Assembly: GCA_949293595.1 (NCBI GenBank)
Contig: CASFDW010000003.1
Span: 134,685-198,684 of the forward strand
Direction of reading: 5' to 3'
Source of the DNA: an uncultured Spirochaetales bacterium
Lineage (GTDB): Bacteria > Spirochaetota > Spirochaetia > Sphaerochaetales > Sphaerochaetaceae
DNA length: 64,000 nt
Below, piece after piece: positions 17,420-25,746 of the stretch. The notes beneath the pieces are model-generated. The model saw nothing but the letters and a program-made list of their open reading frames with translations. It was not told where the DNA came from and searched no databases. The number at the start of each line of letters is the position of its first letter. Positions within the stretch are counted from its first letter, which is position 1. The translations under genes and the position numbers were made by a program.

Positions 17420-17993
17420 CGGAGACATAGGTTTCCTCGATTTGAAGGGGGGAGACCTTTCTTTTTATGATTTTTCCTCCCGTACGCTTGAGGACTGCAC
17501 GTTCTGCTCCGTCGTCCTCACCTCGTCCCTTTTCACCGGATCGATAATAAGGAATGTCGTTTTCGACGGATGCGACATCTCCTCGGCCGACTTCTCCGAG
17601 GCCAACATAAAGGGGGCCGTGTTCAGGAACTGCAGCCTTAAGGGAGCCTCGTTCATCTCCTCCAAACTCAGAAGCTGCGTTTTTTCCGACTGCATGTGCC
17701 TTTATTCCGTCTTCTCGTCCTGCACGTTCGTCGATACGGGCTTTTCCGGCTGCAGGGTGGAGGATGCCGATTTCTCATCGATAAGATCCGACGGCCTTTC
17801 CTTCTCCTCTTCGTCCCTTTGCTCGTCCTCGTTCTTCAATACCCCGCTCAAAAGCATCCGCCTGGATGATACGGACATATCCGGGATAAGGATTTCCGAG
17901 GACATGAAGGAGGCCTGCGGCGCCTCGTTGAGCCTGGACAACGCGATAAGTCTTCTTGCCACAAAGGGCGTGGTGGTCGATTACAGGCTTTGA
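17391..17993 (+). CDS. Pentapeptide-repeat protein
   Basis: A 200-residue protein built of five-residue repeats with a central Phe/Leu. Clear examples between residues 30 and 160 are CTFCS, VVFDG, ADFSE, AVFRN, ASFIS, CVFSD, TGFSG and ADFSS, predicting a right-handed quadrilateral beta-helix. There is no signal peptide. Such proteins include DNA mimics that bind gyrase, but most have no known function. ATG 17391 lies 6-7 nt after GAGGAGG inside the end of hisIE, so it is translationally coupled as the last gene of the operon. It ends one base before the convergent radC stop. Confidence 0.85.
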   Translation: MSSRQDIPDDGDIGFLDLKGGDLSFYDFSSRTLEDCTFCSVVLTSSLFTGSIIRNVVFDGCDISSADFSEANIKGAVFRNCSLKGASFISSKLRSCVFSDCMCLYSVFSSCTFVDTGFSGCRVEDADFSSIRSDGLSFSSSSLCSSSFFNTPLKSIRLDDTDISGIRISEDMKEACGASLSLDNAISLLATKGVVVDYRL

Positions 17994-17994
17994 T

Positions 17995-18666
17995 TCACAT
18001 CAGTCCCTTCTCCTTGAAGCTCATGTAGCCGTTCTCGCTTATTATCAGATGATCGAGCACGTTTATTCCAAGTATCTGCCCGGCATTCACTATCCTTTTT
18101 GTTATCGCAAGATCCTCGTTGCTCGGATTCAGGACACCTGAACAGTGGTTGTGTGCGATCACTATCGAGCTTGCCCTGCATCCGATGGCATCGGAGAACA
18201 CCTCCCTGGGATGCACGATCGTCATGTTCACCAGACCGATCGTCACGACCTCCGAGAAGACGACCTCGTGCGCCCCGTTCAGTGCCACGACGATCATGTG
18301 TTCCTGCTGTCTGTCCGCATAATGCCTGATCTCGTTGTACACATCCTCCGGGGTCTTGATCGACCGGCTCCGCCTCACCGCCTTCCTGCGTCCGAGCTCC
18401 AGGGCGCTGAGAACAGCTTCCGCCGCCTCAGCGCCAAGGCCTTCGACCGTCATGAGCTTCTCGTATGTCGTTTCGATTCCTTTGTCCATTACCTCAAGCA
18501 TGCCTTTTGCAATGCCGGTCCTGTCCGAATGGTCCGGGACGTACGGGAGAAGAAGGGTATCCAGAAGCTCCCGGTCCCGCATGTTTCTGACTCCGGGATA
18601 TTCCGGCCTGTTGTTCCAGGATGCAGCCGCTTCCTTCCTTTTCCTGATGTTGACGGAGTTTGCCAT
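17995..18666 (-). CDS. radC: RadC/JAB-domain protein
   Basis: A 223-residue member of the RadC (MPN/JAMM) family. A helix-hairpin-helix-like region (LMTVEGLGAEAAEAVLSALELG, in two pieces around residues 70-92) precedes the JAB domain with its zinc motif H-x-H-x7-S-x2-D, seen as HNH...PSNED near residue 175. The family was once linked to DNA repair, but its role is unsettled. ATG 18666 follows GAGGTGG. A likely promoter on this strand has TTGGAC and GATTAT 17 bp apart. Convergent with the pentapeptide-repeat gene. Confidence 0.9.
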   Translation of the reverse strand: MANSVNIRKRKEAAASWNNRPEYPGVRNMRDRELLDTLLLPYVPDHSDRTGIAKGMLEVMDKGIETTYEKLMTVEGLGAEAAEAVLSALELGRRKAVRRSRSIKTPEDVYNEIRHYADRQQEHMIVVALNGAHEVVFSEVVTIGLVNMTIVHPREVFSDAIGCRASSIVIAHNHCSGVLNPSNEDLAITKRIVNAGQILGINVLDHLIISENGYMSFKEKGLM

Positions 18667-18777
18667 ATGCCACCTCGCAGATATAATCGTGCAGGACGGC
18701 CTTTCGTCCAAATCAAGGCTGCCTGCTATTGAAAGTTGTGAAAAAAGTGGAATAAACTCAACCATGGGTACACGTTC

Positions 18778-20340
18778 ATGAGTCTTACATTAGAAGCGAT
18801 GTTGAATCTTCCTAGTCTTAAGGATGCCTCCGTCGTCGCGGGACGCGGGGCCCTGTCACGGACCATCACCTCCATATCCGTTCTGGAATATGCGGAGCCC
18901 ACCACGGTCCAGAACGAGTTTTTCGAGGCCTTGGAATTCGGCGGGAGCGAAATCGTCATCTCGGCGCTGGCGTCCATCTCCGACGATGTCGGGGCACAGA
19001 AGACGGTTGTACGCCGCCTTGCGGAGGCCGGAGAGGTCGGACTGATCCTTTTTTATCTGGGAATATTCGTCAAGGAGCTCGATCCGGAGCTCGTAAGGCT
19101 TGCCGACGAGCTTTCCTTTGCATTGATCGTCATGCCGCCGTCCCGCAAGGATCTCCGCTACAGCGATGTCATAACCGAGGTGATGGAGGCCATAGTCAAG
19201 GGCGACAGCATGAACTACGTCTCCGAATTCCTCGAGCAGATCTCTATGCTGCCCCCGGAGCTGCGGACGATGAAGACCGCTCTCAGGATGCTCAGGGACA
19301 AGACCAGGACAAGCTTCATCCTTTCCGACTCGTCATCGGAGATTCTGGAGGTGTGCGCATGGCCACGCGACAGGGAGACGCTCCACCGGCGGCTTCTGGA
19401 GGAGGATGGCATTCCTTCCTCATGGTGGTTCAAGAAACTTTCCGTACCGGTGAACAATGGAAGGGGGATGAACCTGTATGTCTTCCGCGAGAGCGGCGAG
19501 GCGATGGAGGAGGCCCGGCTGAGGGAGATAGTGGACATGGTCCATCTGTTCTTGTCCATCTGGGCCAAGGACTATGGGGAGGCGGTCATCTCCGAGCTCG
19601 TATCGTCGATCCTGAAGGACGAGCCGATAAAGATGAGGCGTCTTGCGGCCATGTTCTCGATCAACATAAGGGAGCTCAACACGATGTGGGTGGTGGAGCC
19701 CGGAACAAATGACGTGCATAAGCTCGAGGCCGCGATGCACAGCCTTGTCGAAAGCTATGTCCGACGTCCTATAATGGATGTCTATGAAGGCTTTGTCGTG
19801 CTTTTTCTGAAGGATGGTATGAAGCTTTCCATGCTCAAGACGGAGATAGAGGAGCTGCTGAAGGACATCCCGGGATCGAGGCTCGTGATGTGCGGCCATC
19901 TCGAGACCACCACGGATGTGCGTAGGGCATACCTGCAGGTCATGAAGGGGCTTGCTGCGGTACCGGAGCTTTTCCCCAACGGAAAGACAGTCCAACTTGA
20001 GGACATCGGGTTCATCAACCGCATCCAGGCCATAGTGGAGGAGGGGGAGGAGAGCATTGCAAAAACCCTGCGTCCGCTTAACCTCCTTTCCGATTACGAG
20101 ATCGGCGGCGAGCTCATAAGGACGCTTTCGGCATATCTTCTGGACGGCGGGATGAGCACACAGCGCACGGCTTCAATGATATCGCTGCACAACAACACCG
20201 TGAAATACAGGATATCGCGCATCGAGGAGATCCTCGGCTATCCTGTCGATTCGTTCCCTTCCTGCATCGCGCTCTACGAGGCCTGTGCGCTCAAACGATT
20301 GATCGACATGGGGCCTTTGTCCAAATGGACAAGGACCTGA
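18778..20340 (+). CDS. PucR-family transcriptional regulator
   Basis: A 520-residue regulator. Residues about 5-125 form the PucR N-terminal ligand-sensing domain (LTLEAMLNLPSLKDASVVAG start). A central GGDEF-related region (about 280-420) precedes a C-terminal helix-turn-helix of the PucR/CdaR type (about 455-512: YLLDGGMSTQRTASMISLHN and NTVKYRISRIEEILG). PucR proteins usually activate purine or related nitrogen-compound catabolism in response to a pathway metabolite. The three genes downstream (permease, DUF917, hydantoinase-like) are the obvious targets. No Shine-Dalgarno precedes ATG 18778. An inverted repeat near its 3' end may be an operator. Confidence 0.9.
   Translation: MSLTLEAMLNLPSLKDASVVAGRGALSRTITSISVLEYAEPTTVQNEFFEALEFGGSEIVISALASISDDVGAQKTVVRRLAEAGEVGLILFYLGIFVKELDPELVRLADELSFALIVMPPSRKDLRYSDVITEVMEAIVKGDSMNYVSEFLEQISMLPPELRTMKTALRMLRDKTRTSFILSDSSSEILEVCAWPRDRETLHRRLLEEDGIPSSWWFKKLSVPVNNGRGMNLYVFRESGEAMEEARLREIVDMVHLFLSIWAKDYGEAVISELVSSILKDEPIKMRRLAAMFSINIRELNTMWVVEPGTNDVHKLEAAMHSLVESYVRRPIMDVYEGFVVLFLKDGMKLSMLKTEIEELLKDIPGSRLVMCGHLETTTDVRRAYLQVMKGLAAVPELFPNGKTVQLEDIGFINRIQAIVEEGEESIAKTLRPLNLLSDYEIGGELIRTLSAYLLDGGMSTQRTASMISLHNNTVKYRISRIEEILGYPVDSFPSCIALYEACALKRLIDMGPLSKWTRT
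20317..20332. promoter_or_regulatory. Inverted repeat TTGTCCA-AA-TGGACAA before the permease operon
   Basis: A perfect 7+2+7 inverted repeat lies in the last codons of pucR, about 100 bp before the permease start. Further GGACAA-like half-sites (GGGACAAAGACAAAG) follow at about 20357-20371. It is a candidate PucR operator; the assignment is by position only. Confidence 0.4.
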
Positions 20341-20433
20341 ACGGAATATTTTTCTTTTGGGACAAAGACAAAGCGGTCCGGCTGAGTTTATCTTTTTTCC
20401 ATATTCATTTTTTCCGGCTGTAGGAGGTGTGGT

Positions 20434-21717
20434 ATGGAAAAAGAGAAAAGCTTCGAGGTCAAGGCCGGGGAACGCCAGAGCTGGCTCAGCCTCGCAATGA
20501 TCTGGACAGGGAGCATGATCTGCATCCCGTGTCTGATGATAGGAGGGGTGCTGGGAATGGCTTTCACCCTTCCACAGGTGATTCTTTGCACTTTGATTGG
20601 TTATGGAATCGTCTGCATATACATGTGCTTCATGGGTATGCAGGGATGCGATACGGGAATGCCCACGGTGTCGATGGCTTCCTCCGTGTTGGGTGTGAAG
20701 GGCGGACAGTTCGTCGTGTCCCTCCTCCTTGCCGTTTCCTGTGTGGGATGGTTTGGAATCCAGAGTGCCGTATGCGGGGCATCCTTCTCGTCGATGCTTG
20801 GCAGCATGGCTGGTGTGAACATCCCTGTTCCCGTCAGCTCCATATTCTGGGGCATCATCATGCTCCTGACGGCCGTATATGGCTACAAGGGTCTCAAGAT
20901 CCTGAACTACATCGCCGTTCCCGCCCTCATCATCGTTCTTGCTTATGGGATATTCGTCGCCTTTGCGAGATACGACGGTGTGAACCTCATCGCCTCGTGG
21001 ATCCCCTCGTCGCAGATGAGCCTGGTTTCGGGCATAAGCATGGTCGTTGGATCGTTCGCGCTCGGAGGGGTCATCAGCGGGGACTACAGCCGCTATGCAA
21101 AAAGCAGGACGGATGTCATCAAGTCGAACGTGCTCGGAGTGTTCCCTTCCGGATTGGTTGTGATCATGATCGGCGCATCGCTTACGATGGTGACCAAGCA
21201 GTATGACATCTCTGCGGTCCTGACGGCGCTCGGGGTTCCCGCTCTCGGATTGCTTGCGCTCGTGCTTGCAACCTGGACGACCAATGTCACCAATGCATAT
21301 TCCGGCGGCATCGCGGTATCAAGCCTGCTCGGCAAAGGGGAAAAAAGCTTCAAGCTTTCAACGGCGGTATCAGGTGCTCTCGGCACCATCCTCGCGGCTG
21401 TCGGTCTTTTGAATTATTTCCAGGGGTTCTTGAGCGTTTTGACCGCGCTCATCCCGCCGGTTGCCGGAGTGATAATCGCAGAGTACTGGATCATCGGGAA
21501 AGGCAGAGCCGGCAGCCGTAAGGTGGAAGAGGACTGGAACATCGGAGGCATGATAGCCTTCGTCGCAGGCGCCATCGTTGCATATGTCACCGGAAACGTG
21601 TATCCGGTCCTGATCGGTCCTGTGAACGGAATAATCGTATCCATGGTGCTCCATGTCGTTTTCGAGAGGTTCAGGCTTTTCCAGCCCGTATCGGTTTCAG
21701 GAGGTGGAAACAGATGA
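20434..21717 (+). CDS. NCS1-family permease (cytosine/purine/allantoin/hydantoin type)
   Basis: A 427-residue inner-membrane transporter with about twelve hydrophobic segments. The start ERQSWLSLAMIWTGSMICIP and the GGVLGMAF, SIFWGIIM and ISGDYSRYAKS stretches match the CodB-like branch of nucleobase:cation symporter 1 proteins. The substrate is probably a nucleobase, allantoin or hydantoin-type compound, but residues alone do not decide it. GGAGGTG precedes ATG 20434. Overlaps the DUF917 gene by four bases, tying uptake to the enzymes downstream. Confidence 0.87.
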   Translation: MEKEKSFEVKAGERQSWLSLAMIWTGSMICIPCLMIGGVLGMAFTLPQVILCTLIGYGIVCIYMCFMGMQGCDTGMPTVSMASSVLGVKGGQFVVSLLLAVSCVGWFGIQSAVCGASFSSMLGSMAGVNIPVPVSSIFWGIIMLLTAVYGYKGLKILNYIAVPALIIVLAYGIFVAFARYDGVNLIASWIPSSQMSLVSGISMVVGSFALGGVISGDYSRYAKSRTDVIKSNVLGVFPSGLVVIMIGASLTMVTKQYDISAVLTALGVPALGLLALVLATWTTNVTNAYSGGIAVSSLLGKGEKSFKLSTAVSGALGTILAAVGLLNYFQGFLSVLTALIPPVAGVIIAEYWIIGKGRAGSRKVEEDWNIGGMIAFVAGAIVAYVTGNVYPVLIGPVNGIIVSMVLHVVFERFRLFQPVSVSGGGNR

Positions 21718-22808
21718 GGAAGATCGGAATCAAGGAGATCGAGGACATCGCCTTGGGCGCGGCTCTGCTCGGTGCCGGCGGCGGCGGGGATCCCTATGTC
21801 GGAAAGCTTATGGCAATAGGTGCCATAAGGGAGTGCGGGGAGGTGACTCTCCTCGATCCGGACGAGGTGCCGGATGACGCGCTCGTCGTTCCGATTGCCA
21901 TGATGGGGGCCCCCACGGTGCTCGCTGAGAAGGCCGTGAACGGAAACGAGTACAGAACGCTCTACGAGACCGTGAAGGCATATTACGGACGTGATATATA
22001 CGCCTTCATGCCGATCGAGGCCGGAGGTGTGAACTCCATGCTTCCCATAGTCGCCGCGGCACGTCTCGGCCTTCCCCTTGTCGATGTCGACGGTATGGGA
22101 AGGGCGTTCCCCGAGCTCCAGATGGTGACGTTCACCATAGGAGGTGTCAATGCGACCCCGATGGGGCTTGTGGATGAAAAAGGTAATTCGGTGATTTTCA
22201 AAACGATAACCAACAAATGGACGGAGGAGCTTGCCCGTTCCGTTACCATGAGCTGCGGAGGATCGGTCACCGTTTCTCTTTATGCCATGGATGGGGCCAC
22301 GATGAAGAAATACGGAGTCAAGAATATCGTGACGAGGTCCGAAAGACTTGGTTCGGCACTGAAGAATCTCAAGAACAGCAGCACCGGCGACGTCGAGAAA
22401 CGCTTTCTGGAGGTCACGGACGGATTCAAACTCTTCAAGGGCAAGATAGTCGACGTCCTCAGGGAGACACGCGGTGCGTTCAATTTCGGACGCGTTGTCC
22501 TCGAAGGCATTGCGGAGTACAAGGGCAGGAAGGCCGATGTCGAGTTCCAGAACGAGAACTTGGTCGCGAGGGTGGACGGCAGGATAGCCGCCACCGTCCC
22601 CGATCTGATCTGCCTTGTCGATACCGGTACGTTCACTCCTGTTCCGACTGATGCGCTGAAATATGGCAAGCGTGTCATGGTCGTGGGTCTCAAATGTTTC
22701 GAGCTGTGGAGGTCGGATGCGGGCATCGATCTTGTCGGACCGAGGTATTTCGGATGTGACACCGATTACATCCCCATCGAGAAAAGGATGGAAGGAGGAA
22801 GCGTATGA
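21714..22808 (+). CDS. DUF917-family protein
   Basis: A 364-residue cytoplasmic protein of the DUF917 family, recognised from GIKEIEDIALGAALLGAGGG (residues 4-23) and the EAGGVNSMLPIVAAARLGLP segment. A C-terminal OB-like part (about 270-360) is typical. DUF917 genes are repeatedly found beside hydantoinase/oxoprolinase subunits; the biochemical role is not known to me. It overlaps the permease and the next gene by four bases each (ATGA), behind AGGAGGTGG. Confidence 0.87.
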   Translation: MRKIGIKEIEDIALGAALLGAGGGGDPYVGKLMAIGAIRECGEVTLLDPDEVPDDALVVPIAMMGAPTVLAEKAVNGNEYRTLYETVKAYYGRDIYAFMPIEAGGVNSMLPIVAAARLGLPLVDVDGMGRAFPELQMVTFTIGGVNATPMGLVDEKGNSVIFKTITNKWTEELARSVTMSCGGSVTVSLYAMDGATMKKYGVKNIVTRSERLGSALKNLKNSSTGDVEKRFLEVTDGFKLFKGKIVDVLRETRGAFNFGRVVLEGIAEYKGRKADVEFQNENLVARVDGRIAATVPDLICLVDTGTFTPVPTDALKYGKRVMVVGLKCFELWRSDAGIDLVGPRYFGCDTDYIPIEKRMEGGSV

Positions 22809-24358
22809 AGTACAGGCTTGGAGTCGATGTCGGTGGAACAAACACTGATGCCATCATCATAGACGAGAATCTCGACGTGGTGGCCTCGGTCAAGAGCCCG
22901 ACCACCGGGGACATATACCAGGGCATCATCAACTCGATCAGGGCCGTTCTCGAGGAATCCAAGGTCGACAAATCCTCGATTTCCATGGCGATGCTGGGCA
23001 CCACCCAGTGCACCAATGCGATAGTCGAGAGGAAGAGGCTCTCGACGTTCGCAGTATTGAGGATCGGGGCTCCTGCAAGCGTCGGCATCCCGAGCATGGT
23101 GGACTGGGACGAGGATCTGAAATCCTTCTGCGTCGCGAAAACGATAATAAGCGGCGGGTTCGAGTACGACGGCAAGCAGCTTGCTTCCTTCGATGAGGAT
23201 GCGGCACGCTCTTTTTTCGAGTCGGTGAAGGGAAAGACGGATTCGATCGCAATCTCATGCGTGTTCGCCAGCGTCAGGAACGACCACGAGAAGAAAGCGG
23301 CCGAAATCGCACGCGAGGTGCTTGGAAACGATGTCCATCTCTCCATCTCCAGTGAAATAGGAAGCATGGGTCTCATAGAGAGGGAGAACGCCACCATATT
23401 GAACGCAGCCCTCTGCAAGGTCGCCCAGAGCTTCACGGACGGTTTCGAGAACAGTCTTAGAAAGGAAGGGATCGTTAATGCCACTATATACCTTTCCCAG
23501 AACGACGGGACTCTCATGACGATGGATTATGCCAGGCGCTATCCTATCCTGACAATAGCTTGCGGGCCCACGAACTCCATACGTGGTGCCAGCTATCTTT
23601 CAAAATGCGCCAATGCCATAGTCGTCGATGTCGGAGGAACCACGACCGACATCGGATCCCTTCAGAACGGTTTCCCCAGGGAAAGCGGGGTTGCTGTCAC
23701 GATCGGCGGCGTGAGGACCAACTTCCGCATGCCGGATGTGATCTCGATCGGCATCGGCGGAGGCTCCATCGTCAGGAAAAACGCTGACGGGACTGTCACC
23801 GTCGGTCCGGACAGCGTTGGCTACAACATCACAAAGGATGCCCTTGTCTTCGGCGGCTCCGTCGTCACCGCAACAGACATCGCGGTGCGTCTCGGCCTGT
23901 GCGACATAGGAAACAAGGAGAACGTTTCCTCCATTCCTCTCGATTTCGCACAAAAGGCGCAGGATGCCATGGTGTCGCTTGTCGAGGATGCGATAGACAG
24001 CATGAAGCTTTCCTCAGACGATGTGGATGTGGTGCTGGTAGGTGGAGGGGCGGTGATACTTCCTGAAACCCTCAAGGGGGCCACGAAGGTTCTCAAGCCT
24101 TCCCATTCTCCGGTTGCCAATGCCATCGGATGCGCCATAAGCAAGGTGAGCGGGACGTACGAGAAGCTGATCAACTACGATGAGATCCCGCGTGAGAAGG
24201 CCCTTGAGCTGGCTAAGGAGGAGGCTGTCAGGATGGCTGTATCCTCGGGTGCCGCAGAGGACACGGTCGAGATCATCGATGTCGAGGATGTGCCTCTTCA
24301 GTACTATCCCGGCAACACCGTCAGGATAAAGATCAAGGCCGCTGGTGAACTGAAATAG
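22805..24358 (+). CDS. Hydantoinase/oxoprolinase family protein (HyuA-like)
   Basis: A 517-residue protein with the ASKHA/actin-like ATPase fold of the HyuA half of hydantoinase/oxoprolinase. It shows N-terminal GVDVGGTNTDAIIID (phosphate-binding loop, residues 6-20), TTQCTNAIVERKRL, a second nucleotide loop VVDVGGTTTDIG (around 278) and DVVLVGGGAVILP (around 412). No HyuB-type partner is present; DUF917 takes that position in the operon. It is expected to drive an ATP-dependent ring opening of a cyclic amide, but the substrate is unknown. Overlaps DUF917 by four bases and ends before a strong terminator. Confidence 0.88.
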   Translation: MKYRLGVDVGGTNTDAIIIDENLDVVASVKSPTTGDIYQGIINSIRAVLEESKVDKSSISMAMLGTTQCTNAIVERKRLSTFAVLRIGAPASVGIPSMVDWDEDLKSFCVAKTIISGGFEYDGKQLASFDEDAARSFFESVKGKTDSIAISCVFASVRNDHEKKAAEIAREVLGNDVHLSISSEIGSMGLIERENATILNAALCKVAQSFTDGFENSLRKEGIVNATIYLSQNDGTLMTMDYARRYPILTIACGPTNSIRGASYLSKCANAIVVDVGGTTTDIGSLQNGFPRESGVAVTIGGVRTNFRMPDVISIGIGGGSIVRKNADGTVTVGPDSVGYNITKDALVFGGSVVTATDIAVRLGLCDIGNKENVSSIPLDFAQKAQDAMVSLVEDAIDSMKLSSDDVDVVLVGGGAVILPETLKGATKVLKPSHSPVANAIGCAISKVSGTYEKLINYDEIPREKALELAKEEAVRMAVSSGAAEDTVEIIDVEDVPLQYYPGNTVRIKIKAAGELK

Positions 24359-24367
24359 CACAAACAG

Positions 24368-24409
24368 GTGCCGTATCCGTCCGGGGTAACGGGTACGGCA
24401 CATTTTTTT
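24368..24409 (+). terminator. Intrinsic terminator of the PucR-controlled operon
   Basis: A 13-bp stem with one G-U pair, GTGCCGTATCCGT (24368-24380) against ACGGGTACGGCAC (24389-24401), with an 8-nt loop and seven T residues. Confidence 0.93.
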
Positions 24410-24471
24410 CCTCTTATCCATCGGGACATGACATGCAATCTGCCACGGAATCCGGTTTTCCATCCTGCATA

Positions 24472-24507
24472 TTCATAAAAGAGGTTTTTTTTGTGATAAT
24501 GGACTTA
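24472..24507 (+). promoter_or_regulatory. Promoter of the merR gene, leaderless
   Basis: TTCATA (24472-24477), 17-bp spacer and TGT-extended-like GATAAT (24495-24500). The ATG at 24507 is 6 nt beyond the -10, so the message probably begins at the start codon. The upstream TTTTTTTT tract leaves no Shine-Dalgarno. Confidence 0.62.
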
Positions 24508-24956
24508 TGAAACGCTACAGGATAGGAGAGATGGCATCGATGACCGGTCTTACGGTCAGGACAATCAGATATTACGAGGAGATGGGGCTCCTGAAGGCCG
24601 GACGCACAGGACGTGGTCAGAGGTGGTACACGGAAAACGATGTCATATACCTCAAGCGCATAATCGAGCTCAAGGGGCTGGGGTTCTCCCTCGAGGAGAT
24701 ATCAAGGATAATCAGGCTCAAGGGCGAGGATGAAGGCGGTAACAAGCGGCGCCTCGAGCTTTTGTCTGCTTATCGTGCGAAATGGTCCGAGGCTGCGGAG
24801 AAAAGGAGGAGGATCGAGGAGCACATGGACGAGCTGGATTGGCATATCAGACAGCTGGAGGGAGCCAAGGATTCCTTCCAGCAGTGTCCCGGTGCCCTTT
24901 GCGCGCAGTGCCGTTATAAGAGGAGGTGCAGCTTCTTCAAAGACTCTGAAGCCTGA
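24507..24956 (+). CDS. MerR-family transcriptional regulator with C-terminal cysteine cluster
   Basis: A 149-residue regulator. Residues 1-70 are the winged helix-turn-helix of MerR proteins (YRIGEMASMTGLTVRTIRYYEEMGLL, in parts, then GQRWYTENDVIYLKRI). A coiled-coil dimerisation helix runs from about 72 to 125. The tail holds four cysteines in CPGALCAQCRYKRRC (about 130-144), suggesting a bound metal or iron-sulfur cluster. It stands alone after a terminator and converges on the TIM-barrel isomerase gene with a 20-base overlap. The signal sensed is unknown. Confidence 0.88.
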   Translation: MKRYRIGEMASMTGLTVRTIRYYEEMGLLKAGRTGRGQRWYTENDVIYLKRIIELKGLGFSLEEISRIIRLKGEDEGGNKRRLELLSAYRAKWSEAAEKRRRIEEHMDELDWHIRQLEGAKDSFQQCPGALCAQCRYKRRCSFFKDSEA

Positions 24957-25746
24957 TGCCTGTCTTGAGTGCCTTTTCGATGACGGCCGTCGTGTCGTTA
25001 ATGCCCAGCATCCTCGAATAGTACATGGCCTCGAAGGTGAGGAATCCGCCGTAACCGGTTTCCCTCATTGCATCGACGACCTTCTTCCAGTCTATCGTCC
25101 CCATGAACGGGAGAAGATGCTGGTCGCTTCTCCCATCGTTGTCGTTGATGTGTGTCCCGCAAAGCATTCCCTCCGCATTCCTGATCTCTTCTGCTATGTC
25201 CAGCCCCATGAGGTTCGCGTGTCCCGTATCGAGCAGGGCCATGAGCCGGGACGGGCATATGGAGCAGATTTCCCGGATGTCGCGCATTGAGAAGATTTCG
25301 TTTTCTGTCTCCATGTTCTCTATTGCGATTGAAATTCCTTCAGGACTTTTTTCAAGAAGGTCCGAATAGTATCTTTTATTGTTTTCGATTCCGCCTGCGA
25401 CCGGATGCACGACCATGTGCGGCACGCCGAGCTTTGCGGCGTAGGAGATGGATCTCAGTATCTGTTCCTCCATCTCCTCCGGAGCCTGTCCGGGACGCGG
25501 GTAGGGTGCGTGTGCCTGTATGTACGAGATCCCGTATTCCTTTTTCAGCTCTTTCAGTCTTCCGACATACTCCGCGGCACGATCGGTGTTGAGCATGCTG
25601 GCCGGATTCATCATCTCGCAGAAATTAAGGTCGAGGTCCTTGAATCCGGCTTTTGCATAAAGGGGGATGAGCTCATCCATCCTCCTTTTGATGCCCTCGC
25701 GGTTGAAAACCACGAGGTTTGTGTTAGTCGCCGTTCTGTCTTGCAT
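24937..25746 (-). CDS. Sugar phosphate isomerase/epimerase-type TIM-barrel protein
   Basis: A 269-residue protein of the AP-endonuclease-2/xylose-isomerase-like fold. It carries the expected metal-binding acidic and histidine residues in AIENME, LLDTGHANL, THINDNDG and FLTFEAMYY. Such enzymes isomerise or epimerise sugars, inositols or related compounds. It is the last gene of a sugar ABC operon on this strand and starts inside the binding-protein gene (23-base overlap), so it likely acts on the imported compound. ATG 25746 follows GGCGGA. Substrate undetermined. Confidence 0.85.
   Translation of the reverse strand: MQDRTATNTNLVVFNREGIKRRMDELIPLYAKAGFKDLDLNFCEMMNPASMLNTDRAAEYVGRLKELKKEYGISYIQAHAPYPRPGQAPEEMEEQILRSISYAAKLGVPHMVVHPVAGGIENNKRYYSDLLEKSPEGISIAIENMETENEIFSMRDIREICSICPSRLMALLDTGHANLMGLDIAEEIRNAEGMLCGTHINDNDGRSDQHLLPFMGTIDWKKVVDAMRETGYGGFLTFEAMYYSRMLGINDTTAVIEKALKTGIRLQSL

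Noticed and set aside
21414..22841. 475-codon open frame on the minus strand across the permease and DUF917 genes
   Set aside because: Fully antisense to two overlapping, recognisable genes; the product has no motif or hydrophobic pattern of a real protein.
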